Assembly: GCA_019155185.1 (NCBI GenBank)
Contig: CM032798.1
Span: 19,745,568-19,809,567 of the forward strand
Direction: 5' to 3'
DNA length: 64,000 nucleotides
Source: Beaufortia kweichowensis
Taxonomy: Eukaryota > Chordata > Actinopteri > Cypriniformes > Gastromyzontidae
Shown one piece after another: positions 1 to 21,013 of the stretch (positions are counted from its first letter, which is position 1; the number at the start of each line of letters is the position of its first letter). Below the pieces are notes generated by a model. It was not told the origin of the DNA. It was given only the letters and a program-made list of their open reading frames with translations, and ran no database searches. Position numbers and translations under genes: made by a program.

Positions 1-529
1 CTAGGTTTTCTCAAGTCTAAAAACATCATGCAAATGTTTAACCTGCGTCACATTTGTTCTCTACACATAATTATCTGTCAGGTAAGAAACACGTCAGGAA
101 TTTGACCTTAAATTCCTCTCATAAAGAACATGAGATGAGTCACATAAGTTACTGCTTAACCACAACCATGAGAGAGAGAAAGAGAGAACATGCGAGTTGA
201 TCTTTGTCATGATAATCTGTCTCTTTAAGACAATGTCAGAGGTGGAGTTTGATAATCACACCACCAGTTGCTCACTGGTCTCTATGGCAACATCAGTAGA
301 GACAGAATGGGCGGGGTTGACTGAAGAGATCCAGCTTTATTTGACTACAGGAGTTGTGTTTGGACAGTATTCAAATCAACATCTATATAACAACAACTTT
401 CCATTAACATTTATTAACAATATATGAGTACTACAGCTCCAGTGTTCATGTGGAAAACCTTTTTTTCTCTCTCACTCCTTTAGTGTGATTTATAAACTGT
501 ATTCCATTGTTGGGACCGGATTCAAACTG
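1..529. other. gene-free left edge
   Basis: No exon, RNA gene or mobile-element end could be supported here. The only open frame begins at 197, is short and lacks family features. If the signal-peptide exon at 2323-2380 is real, its downstream exons should lie here or beyond the left edge, but none was recognised. Confidence 0.5.
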
Positions 530-1880
530 TGTGATGATGTGCGTAGAGATATGATGATGCGCGATGATGATGCGTGTAGATGTGTAGATGATGAGATGCG
601 TGTAGATGTGTAGATGACGATGATGCGTGTAGATGTGATGATGTGCGTGTAGATGTGATGATGTGCGTGTAGATGTGATGATGTGCGTGTAGATGTGTGT
701 AGATGTGATGATGTGCGTGTAGATGTGTGTAGATGTGATGATGTGCGTGTAGATGTGATGATGCGTGTAGATGTGTAGATGTGATGATGCGCGTGTAGAT
801 GTGATGATGCGTGTAGATGATGATGCGTGTAGATGATGTGTGTAGATGTGATGATGTGTATAAATGTGATGATGATGTAGATGATGATGCGTGTAGATGT
901 GATGATGTGCGTGTAGATGTGATGATGTGCGTGTAGATGTGATGATGTGCGTGTAGATGTGATGATGTGTAGATGTGATGATGTGCGTGTAGATGTGATG
1001 ATGTGCGTGTAGATGTGATGATGTGATGATGATGATGATATGTAGATGTGATGATGTGCGTGTAGATGTGATGATGTCGCGTAGATGTGATGATGTGCGT
1101 GTAGATGATGATGCGTGTAGATGTGATGATGTGCGTGTAGATGTGATGATGCAGAGATGATGATGTGTAGATGTGATGATGTGCGTGTAGATGTGATGAT
1201 GTGCGGTAGATGTGTAGATGTGATGATGTCGCGTGTAGATGTGATGATGATGTGCGTGTAAATGTGATGATGTGCGTGTAGATGTGATGATAATGCGCGT
1301 GTAGATGCGTGTAGATGTGATGATGTGCGTAGATAGATGATGTGTGTAGATGTGATGATGTGGCGATGTAGATGTGTGTAGATGTGATGATGTATAAATG
1401 TGATGATGTGCAGATATGATGATGATGTGTAGATGTGATGATGATGTGTAGATGTGATGATGCGTGTAGATGTGTAGATGTGATGATAATGCGTGTAGAT
1501 GTGATGATGCGCGTGTAGATGTGATGATGATGCGTGTAGATGATGTAGTGTGATGATGATGATGTGTAGATGTGATGATGTGTATAAATGTGATGATGCG
1601 TGTAGATGTGATGATGTGCGTGTAGATGATGTGTGTAGATATGATTATGCGTGTAGATGTGATGATGTGCGTGTAGATGTGATGATGTGCGTGTAGATGT
1701 GTGTAGATGTGATGATGTGCGTGTAGATGTGATGATGTGTATAAATGTGATGATGTGCGTGTAGATGTGATGATGTGCGTGTAGATGATGTGTGTAGATG
1801 TGATGATGTGCGTGTAGATGATGTGTGTAGATGTGATGATGTGTATAAATGTGATGATGTGTGCAGATGTGATGATGTAG
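530..1880. repeat. degenerate GATG/TGTAGATG minisatellite array
   Basis: About 1.35 kb built almost only of the words GTGATGATG, TGTAGATG and TGCGTGTAGATG. The commonest register is about 20 bp (TGTAGATGTGATGATGTGCG), with many unit-length variants. The plus strand is almost free of C except inside GCG, so strand asymmetry is extreme. No long open frame runs through it. Confidence 0.95.
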
Positions 1881-2322
1881 TTGATCGAGTGTGACAGGTT
1901 AGAATCTTTCAGAGTTAAAGTGGATAATCCACTTCTGGTTAAACTTCTAACATGATGTTAACACAACACAGAAACTGCACAAACCGGCTCATTCCCAGCA
2001 CGCGTTACACGCGTCAACCAATCAGTGACAGCAGCGTGCTGGAAACGCGTCAAGATACCGCTTCATTGATAAGAAACTAATCCAACAGCGCGAGTGACGT
2101 GCTATAAAACACATTCAGCGAAACTTCATCTAACAAACCTTTATATAAATAAAACCACAGAGACGCTGACGTCAGTATTTAACATGAACATCATCAATAC
2201 ACTAACACGACATTTCGATCAGTTCATACAGCAGTTGCAGTAAGACATCAGATCAATCACACAACACACAGCAGACCCTATACTGCTATACTGATTACAG
2301 TATCTTATATCTGGACACTTAC

Positions 2323-2380
2323 AGGATCCGTAGAAACAGTGAAGCAGAAGAACTGAAGAGATCAAAATGATCCGAATCAT
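2323..2380 (-). CDS. candidate first coding exon with signal peptide (partial gene)
   Basis: On the minus strand an ATG at 2380 opens a frame starting MIRIILISSVLLLHCFYGS, a short basic start followed by a hydrophobic core typical of a secretory signal peptide. After 58 nt there is a good splice donor (CCT/GTAAGT). A GC box (GGGCGGGGCC) lies upstream on the same strand near 2556. Many fish immunoglobulin-type receptors begin with an exon like this, but no later exon is visible between 1 and 2322, where most sequence is minisatellite. It is either the start of a gene running off the left edge, an orphan exon, or chance. The family cannot be told from 19 residues. Confidence 0.35.
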
Positions 2381-2635
2381 CTGAACTGCGGCTCCGTTCA
2401 CTTTAACGTCTGAATGTAAATCAACCTGAAACTAAAGTGACGGAAAGAAATTCTGCGCTACCGGGAAACAATCCCATCCATATGAAAGAGCTCTCGGAGG
2501 GGCGTGGCTTAGACAGTGGGGTGATATTTGAAATGAGCAGCGTCAGAGCACTGTGGGCGGGGCCTCGATACTACACGGTTTCATTCTATTATCATCTGGG
2601 TGTGTTTACACGCGGGACCCCCCCCCCCACACGCT

Positions 2636-2637
<2 letters not shown>

Positions 2638-2673
<36 letters not shown>
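2638..2673. repeat. (TG)n microsatellite
   Basis: An uninterrupted TG dinucleotide run, preceded by a C-rich tract near 2620-2628. Confidence 0.95.
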
Positions 2674-2676
<3 letters not shown>

Positions 2677-3308
2677 ATAGAGACACACACATGAGCCTTC
2701 ATAACTCATGTGATGTCATTTCATATTTAGGCCGTATGCAGTTATTAAACACAGTGACAGTGAGTGACTGAAACTCCCTCAGGTCATCATGGCCAAACCC
2801 CCCACACACACACTGACAAACCAGTTTAGAAGAAATGCTCAATATGACCCTGTTCTGTTTAAAAGCAGATCATATTTATCATACCTCCAAATACAAAAGC
2901 ATCACAACAATAATATTAGCCAGAAATAAAGATCATTTTACCTGGAACAGAGTAACAAGAGAAACAGATCTATGTATATATGTATACATTAATGGATAAA
3001 TATAGTCATGTAATAAGCAGAATGTACCGTGAACTCAATGGAACATCATTTGCATTGTGTGTTTATAGAAGCAGGTAAATGATGTTAGAGATCATCACCA
3101 GATAGATGATTTATATCTGTCAGGTATCACACATGAAGTGCAGATATTGGTTATTTGTATATATAAAGTCACTCTTCAGTCTGGTAAAAACAGCACAGTA
3201 CAAAAACAACTACTGTTAAACACATGGTCATAATCAGCTAATGATTGTTTAAATCTTCAGAATGAATAACAGGTTATATAGATATATCTGATATCATGTG
3301 TTTGAGTG

Positions 3309-3376
<68 letters not shown>

Positions 3377-4509
3377 GTGTGTTATAAGTGGAATGTTGAA
3401 ATATCTGTTGGAGGACATGAATAAAACCCCGAAAGACAAAGAATATCTTACAAACTCTTTTTCACTGTCTGTTTAAACAGGAAATTCACCTCATCCCACA
3501 TTCAATGAATGAAAAACACAGTCTTTTTACTCTAAATAATCACAACGTTCACTAAAGAACATTTCACAAAAATGGGTCATTGTGATATTTCAGTCTTCTT
3601 CATGATTTTAATTGGTTATATGATGTTTATGTCTTTATTAATGACTCAATCTGCTATGAATAAGATTCAGATCATGTCAAGCTGTTATAAGCAGATGATA
3701 AGCAGGTAAAAGAAAAATAAAGTGAAATGTCTATTATAAAAAGTCATTCAGTGGAGACCTGGAACCATGAAAAAGTAAAGCACACTTTCATATTATTTCA
3801 TATAGAAACATTATGATCATGTTGATGTAATGCGTTGGTGATGTTTCTTTTGCACAGGTTTCGTGCGCCACCTGATGCTGATTTACCTGCATTACCTCAT
3901 GCTTATCATTTCATCTTTCCTACAGTATGTCTGAAAATATAACAGAAAAACACACAGAAACACATTTTTTTTACTGTTTGTTATTTATTAAGGTGTCTAA
4001 TGAATGAAGTGTAAGTCTCATCAGAATACTGAATCACATCACTAGACTAAGAGCACATGCTCTTATAAGCAACTAGAACATGAAAGCTTTGCTTCATCTA
4101 CAGCCGCTGAGCAGATTTCAATAGACACATTTGACATTCATTAAGAAGATTAAGAAGCAGCATTATAAATAAACACAAACACATGCTACAGCTTTCACAG
4201 CAATCACAACGAACATCAAGATAACAGCTATATACCGTACACGATGACAAATCATTCAGTTCTACTTGACGTTTACTGGACGGGTTTAGACATCATCACA
4301 AACTTCACTGTCTGATATTCAGATTCACAGAAACATTATGAACTGATTTGACTGTAGTCTAAACATTCCTTCTTTTAGAAATGTGAGATGATGAATGTGG
4401 AATTATATTTTGGTTTCACACGATAAGCAGCTCTTGAATTATAGGTATAATTTTGTTTGTTTCAGATCTTTAATGATGTTGATGGGTGACAGTGGATGGA
4501 CTAACATCT
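2674..4509. other. gene-free 3' flank of smarca4
   Basis: No coding exon is supported. On the minus strand this is downstream of the smarca4 stop codon and probably holds its 3' UTR. A reverse-strand AATAAA (TTTATT at 3984-3989) is a possible poly(A) signal about 0.5 kb past the stop. Confidence 0.4.
3309..3376. repeat. (AGAC)n tetranucleotide microsatellite
   Basis: About 17 perfect tandem copies of AGAC in the region downstream of smarca4. Confidence 0.95.
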
Positions 4510-15137
<10,628 letters not shown>

Positions 15138-15155
15138 TCCTCAGACTCCACCTGC

Positions 15156-16701
15156 CTGTGAGTTTTAGGAAAACAAAGGTTTTGGTTTTGTTGCTGTTAT
15201 ATAATGAGGTAAAATGGACCTAAATTCATTTTTATAGAGATTTCCCATCACCCAGACTAATTTCTGTTCAAGAATATGATTAATAGTGAAATTCATTTCC
15301 ATGACTGTTACGTTTTTATAAATAATGAATGAATGAATAAAAAAGGTGTATGATATTCTAATAATAACACCACAGCTGTAGTCAGGTGGAATACGCGATG
15401 TCAGTCAGTGTAAGTGACAATCTGTAATTCATCAAAGCTGAATGACTGAAACACGCAAACTGACAGAAAATCATCGCAGATGTGCAGAAGATGAAACAGG
15501 GAAAGAAAATGTCGCCAGGCTCGTGCTTTTGGCTCGAGCGCTGCGCGAGGGCGGATCTGCCGCACATCTGGAGCGCGTGCGCGCGCGCGCATCCGTTCCC
15601 TTCAAACTTACACATTAAACACATGAAATGACTCATAAAACACTGTCATATTTACATACTGCGCTGGAAACATTATGACGAATGGCCAAACACGATAACA
15701 TGGCCGATGTCATTATACTGATGTATGTATACAACGAGAATAATGTTAATAATGCTCGTGCGTGTCACACAGACTCACCCGCAGTGTTATAACGAGGTAA
15801 AGCGCGCGAGCTAACGACGGAGATCACGAGCTCTTTTATTACCGACACACATTCGGTTCCGTTTATTCCGTTGACGTTTATGTGCCGACATTCGGTTCCT
15901 TTCACTCAGTTCGGTTCATTCGTTTCGGTAGTTGTTCATTCTTGTTTCTTTTGATGTTTATGTTCGGTTGATTCAGTTCGGTAGAAGTGCACGTTCGGTT
16001 CATTCGGTTCGGTTGATGTTCATGTACGGAGCGCCGCTGCGGACACAGTGATTCATTCTCTTTATAAAGATACAGATTGACATTTACACTAGAATACTGT
16101 CACCAGAGAGCAAAGACAATTGATTTAATGTTGAATCAATGTTGAGAATAACCCATTTAACTTTGATTAAACATTAAATCAATAATATTCTACATCGAGC
16201 TATGACAGTGAGTTTGTTCTTGTGTTATTTGTATAATCTAAATGTCCAGTAGTTTAATAATCATACTCTTTATTAAACCTCTGAATATCTGTGTGCGTGT
16301 TTAGCTTTTGTGTTGGCTAGATGTTACATAATTATATCGCTGATTAAAAACAGTAAATGTGAGAATCTTGTGTTTTAATCTGCTTGAGCTGGTATTGGAA
16401 TGTGCTGCAGAAACCTCATCTAATGAGACACACTACATCAACTGAGATGTTTCAGTCGTAAACGTCAATAAAGTCTCAAGTTTATCTTAAGACTCGTGTA
16501 GAGACACAACTGCTGTGACACGTTTCAATCTTTTCTTTATCAGCTGTGTGTGCGCGTGCGCGTGCGCGCGTTGTCTCCGGTGCTGCAGGGGTCGCTGGTG
16601 TTCGTCCCGCTCGCGATAAACAGGAAGGAGTTCCGGTGAAATATCAGATTTCTGCTGGTTCTGTTTGTCTGGTGAAATTGGTTGATCATTTAGACAGATG
16701 G
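15156..16701. promoter_or_regulatory. divergent promoter region between smarca4 and a zinc-finger gene
   Basis: No coding exon is supported. smarca4 runs left from 15137 and the zinc-finger gene right from 16702. GC-rich stretches occur near 15530-15600 (GCGTGCGCGCGCGCGCATCC) and 16541-16620 (TGCGCGTGCGCGTGCGCGCG); both contain NRF1-like TGCGCGTGCGC cores and alternating purine-pyrimidine runs. At least one non-coding smarca4 exon must lie here, because a splice acceptor precedes its start codon at 15155. Transcription start sites cannot be fixed from sequence. Confidence 0.55.
15845..16025. repeat. degenerate TTCGGTT-containing repeat
   Basis: The heptamer TTCGGTT or one-base variants recur roughly ten times at irregular spacing (for example ACATTCGGTTCC, CGTTCGGTTCATTCGGTTCG). 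It lies between the two divergent genes. Confidence 0.6.
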
Positions 16702-18628
16702 ATGAGTAGGATGGATCTGGTGAGTGTTCGGTGTTTGTAATACTTCACTCGAGTCGATTAACGGAGAGAACGGGCGTTTGAACGGCCTCTGATGTTCAGG
16801 GTTCGCACGCGTTTGCTGAATGGATTTTGTTTTCTGACGTCATACACATTGATTTCGTCTCTTGATCTGCATACAGTGTGAATAGATGACAGATGTTTGC
16901 TGTGTGCTCGCGCCTTCTGTCATCTCCTTATTCTGTTTCAGGATTTCGGGAACAAACTGCCCCAGGCTCTCTCATCTAACCCTAAACCGACCCAGGCTCT
17001 CTCTTCCAGCGCTAAACTGCCCCAGTCTCTCTCTTCCAGCGCCAAGTTTCTGCCCGCAGGCCCGTTTCAGCACTACGGCCGCCCGATCGGCGTGAAAGTG
17101 AAGGAAGAGGACGAAAGCGTGGAGGATTTCTTTCATTTCGGTCAGTATCTTCACACTCATTTACATTTATTCATTTCTCGAGCTAGGAACACTTTCACAT
17201 TGATGTTTTTACCATGACACTTTTCAACTATGTTTTTCTTCCCGTTTCACACTGAAATCGCCACACAGAAATGTTTTACTGTAAATACTCGCAGACATTG
17301 TCGGTTAGTTTGTCTTATTATTATCATTTTTACAGAGGTTTTAACAGCAATAAATCTTTATGTTTGTTTGTCTCTGTAGAGTTTTTGTTAATCCTTGCTG
17401 ATTTACGTTGTATGGTAAAATGTCTTATTTTGTGTTTTACATTAGAGGGAAATTCATACGTGTTTGCAACAGCATGAGAGTAAATGATGATGTAATTGAT
17501 ATTTTAGTTGGGTTAAACTCATCATAGACTGTAGTTTGTCCATAAACAATAATAAACTACCGTGAATCAAAACTTCAACATGGAAGCTGACATTCAGACT
17601 TATTGTGGCTGTCGTTACATATAAATATAAATACAGTTACAAATATAAGTATAGGAACATTTAAATGGTGTGGTGTGTAAGTGAATGCAATCTTTTGACT
17701 TGATCAAATTGTTTTATTGTTCTGGCTTTCTGTCGTTCTGTCACGACCAGCTCAGCATCTTCAGCAGCAGACCGGAGAGTGTCTCACGGCCTGTTGCGGC
17801 GGAGCCGATCCTAAAAACTCCTCCATCACGAACTCGCCCAAAGCTAACAGCCGACCCTCCGCAGACAGACCGTACCACTGCCAGGAGTGCGGTAAATACT
17901 TCAGAATTAACGACATCAAGAGACATCAGAGAATACACAGCGGAGAAAGACCGTTCCCTTGCTTTCAGTGCGGTAAGAACTTCCCCACGTCAGGGGACCT
18001 GAAACGACACGAGAGAATTCACACAGGAGAGCGGCCCTACCACTGTCTGCAGTGCGGCAAGAATTTCTCTGATTCGGGTCACCTTAAACAGCACGAAAGG
18101 ATGCACACGGGCGAGAGGCCTTACCAGTGTCCTCAGTGCGCCAAACGCTTCTACAGGTCAGGAGACCTTAAACGGCACCTGAGGATCCACAGCGGCGAGC
18201 GGCCCTACAAATGCCTCCAGTGCGAAAAAACCTTCTCCGATTCTGGGCATTTAAGGGGCCACCAGCGCATTCACACGGGAGAGAGACCCCACCGGTGCAC
18301 CCTGTGCGAGAAAAGTTTCTTCAGATCCGGCGATTTAAAGAGACATTACAGAACCCACACGGGCGAGAGACCCTACCAGTGCTTCCAATGCGGAAAGAGT
18401 TTCTCCGAGTCCGGACACCTAAAAGAACACAGGCGAATCCACACCGGGGAGAAGCCATACCACTGCAACCAGTGCGACAAAAGTTTCTCCAGACTGGAGC
18501 GTCTGAAGGGTCATCAGAGCATCCACACAGGCGAAAGGCCATTCCACTGCGCCCAGTGCGGCAAGAATTTCTTCCGCTCAGGAGAACTCAAGCGTCATCA
18601 GCGGATTCATAACGGCGACAGAGCGTAA
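16702..18628 (+). CDS. C2H2 zinc-finger protein, nine fingers
   Basis: Probable sequence-specific nuclear DNA-binding protein. Three coding exons: 16702-16719, 16942-17140 and 17751-18628, with matching phases, giving about 364 residues. The N-terminal part is low-complexity with three imperfect repeats (P-Q-A-L-S-S), followed by an acidic VKVKEEDESVEDFF patch reminiscent of a SUMO/acidic region. Nine uninterrupted Kruppel-type fingers (C-x2-C-x12-H-x3-H) follow, joined by TGERP/SGERP linkers, all with intact ligands. Finger helices alternate SGDLKRH and SGHLKxH, suggesting internal duplication. No KRAB, BTB or SCAN domain is visible. Start choice: ATG 16702 is in frame with weak context; ATG 16711 (MDL) has a better context; an out-of-frame ATG at 16698 makes a 3-codon uORF. 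The orthologue is not recognised; it looks like a fish-specific family member. Confidence 0.85.
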
Positions 18629-20040
18629 ATTCAGCCTCTGCCTATATCCATCAGAAGCCTTTCTGATTTCATGTGATCGCTTGACGTTTTGATCATCAAA
18701 CTTTGTGTGTGAAGGGCTTATATCTTCCTGCATGCGTGTCGATAGAAGAGGCCAATCTTTCTGCTAGTCGTGTAGAGGACAGTTACTCTACTGTACAGGC
18801 AATACTGTAGAGGACAGTTACTCACTGACTTTTCCTTGATTTTTAATCAAATGTTATGCTCATTGTATATCAGGATATGTCAACACCTTTAGCATTGTCA
18901 TAAATATTTGCACCATTGTCCATTATAAACTACTACCTCCAAAGCATCTGTTCTGTTTCCAACCCGCCCAGATATCTCTGATGTCCTCTGCTTACGGGCC
19001 TCAGCGTGGAGGTTATCTTGTGGGTTGTAATTTACAATGTCTGTATGTTGTAGCAAGACAAACTGTTGACTGACTCATTAGGGCCATACGTTGTACAGGA
19101 GAAGATTATTGTGTACGCTTACATTCCCTGTATCTAATGAATCCCCTTTATTTATGTTGTTTTTATAACCCTGAATGATATTTCTTTTGTGGTAGCACAG
19201 GAGCTGGTGACGTGAGATGATGTGAATGGTCTTTTATTTTCATGTGAACTCATGAGCATGTGCTTTACTATCAGCCATTCAATAGTGGCTGTTTACTGTG
19301 CTGGCTACTGTTTCCAAATGATACACAGAACACAATTATTGTTTGTTAAATGTATAACGTTTGTCTCAAATAGCTATAACGCTATAACAAAACAAGTTAC
19401 ACAGAGTAGATATACTCCAATAACAAATGGAAATTGTCCATTTTTTTAACACCAGGTGAATTGTGTGTAATTTCAGCTGTTTGCATTAATTACATTTATT
19501 AGATTTAGTTTTTTACATTTTCCTCTGTCTTTACATATGTCGTTTATCACATTATTTAGTCTCTTTTCTTCATATATATTTGTATTTAATCATAGTCAAA
19601 GTGTGTTTGGTGTAGAAGGCTTTCATTCAATCACAATGACTTTTAACTGTGTGTTTGGGATTTTATGTTCATGGATGTTTACTCATGTCGTCGTCACATA
19701 ATAAAAACTTAACATCTATTTGTTCACTTTATAAATGTATCTTGCACATGATGATTCAATGTATTGAAATTGTGTTTAATGTATGATTCGTGATTTGGAT
19801 TTCTGCTGATTATACAAAACGATTACATTTCCTAATTGTTTTGCAAAGTACTCATCAACTTAAAAATGTCAAGATGTTGGCATGTGACAAAAATGACTTT
19901 TTATTGAATTAATCGTCACATTTAAAAGTCTGAAAGATTTTACATTTATCCAAACGATTTCTGCTGGCGTTAACGACGCTTTACGTCACTTTACGGCACG
20001 GAACAGAAGGAACTCTTGTTTCCAGGGAGACGCCTAGAGG
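18629..20040. other. 3' UTR and intergenic region after the zinc-finger gene
   Basis: No coding exon is supported. AATAAA at 19700-19705 is a candidate poly(A) signal for the zinc-finger gene, which would give a 3' UTR of about 1.1 kb. The rest is AT-rich single-copy-looking sequence. Confidence 0.45.
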
Positions 20041-21013
20041 CGCCATGACACCAGCTCGAGACGGTGAGCTGAACACATTTAAAATATCTCCGTTAATTCA
20101 TTAAAGCAAACGTTTGATTAATACTCTGTAATGTGTGTGTGTGTGTCCTACAATGTTTGTGCGTCACAGAAAACATGGATTGATCGTGACTGAGCGAATA
20201 GCTGATGACAAAACAATGAGATGAGATGAAAAACAGTCGCGTTTATAATGAGTCTCGTGCAGGTCATTAGCTGTAATCTGTCTCATTGATTGCCGCTTGT
20301 GTTTCTTTCTGACTCTTCCAATGATTTTATTCATGTTTTCAGGTAGCTGATGTTTTAGGTGTTCAAGTGAAAATAAACAGATCCGAGGTTTGCTTAACAC
20401 AATAAATAAGTAGAGGTTAGTTTAATACACACACAATAATCAGAGGTTAGTTTAATACACACACAATAATCAGAGGTTAGTTTAACACACACACAATAAT
20501 CAGAGGTTAGTTTAACACACACACAATAATCAGAGGTTAGTTTAACACACACACAATCAGAGGTTAGTTTAACACACACACAATAATCAGAGGTTAGTTT
20601 AACACACACACACACACAATAATCAGAGGTTAGTTTAACACACACACACACACACAATAATCAGAGGTTAGTTTAACACACACACACAATAATCAGAGGT
20701 TAGTTTAACACACACACACACACACACACACACGCGCGCTGATGAGAGATCAGGTGTGTGTTTTTGTTTTTTGGGAGATTTTTGGGCACACTTTGCTAAC
20801 TGGATTTTGCATGGAAAGCAAGTTTACATTTACATGTGATGCTGTTCTTGTGGGAGTCGAGAGATTTTGTATTGTTTTATTTTCATGTGGCACGTTTTAA
20901 ATCGCACTAATCTTTAAGATGACAGTTTGCTGATGTTTGTTTACCTTTCTTTAGGTGCAGGTCTGTATTGCTGACGTTCACTAGTTTGCATCTTGTTTCT
21001 CTAGACTGATTTA
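20041..21013 (+). promoter_or_regulatory. probable marf1 5' leader exon and first intron
   Basis: A donor-like site (GAGACG/GTGAGC) ends near 20062. A matching acceptor (TTGTTTCTCTAG) ends at 21004, nine bases before the marf1 ATG at 21014. The putative first exon contains ATGACACCAGCTCGAGACG; spliced to 21005 it would form a seven-codon upstream ORF ending in TGA before the main start. The promoter would lie around 19960-20040. This is inference from splice signals. Confidence 0.35.
20410..20735. repeat. about 30-bp minisatellite, ten copies
   Basis: Ten tandem units, each AGAGGTTAGTTTAA followed by a variable (CA)n tract and AATAATC. Copies differ mainly in CA length (about 4 to 12 repeats). 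It lies in the presumed first intron of marf1. Confidence 0.95.

Noticed and set aside
3257..3439. Short reverse frame with CLSV repeats
   Set aside because: Translation of the AGAC microsatellite.
16546..16701. Upstream extension of the zinc-finger ORF starting at 16546
   Set aside because: The codon there is GTG, not ATG, and the segment is low-complexity GC-rich promoter sequence.
20394..20657. Reverse-strand frame of repeating CVKLTSDY
   Set aside because: It is the translated 30-bp minisatellite.
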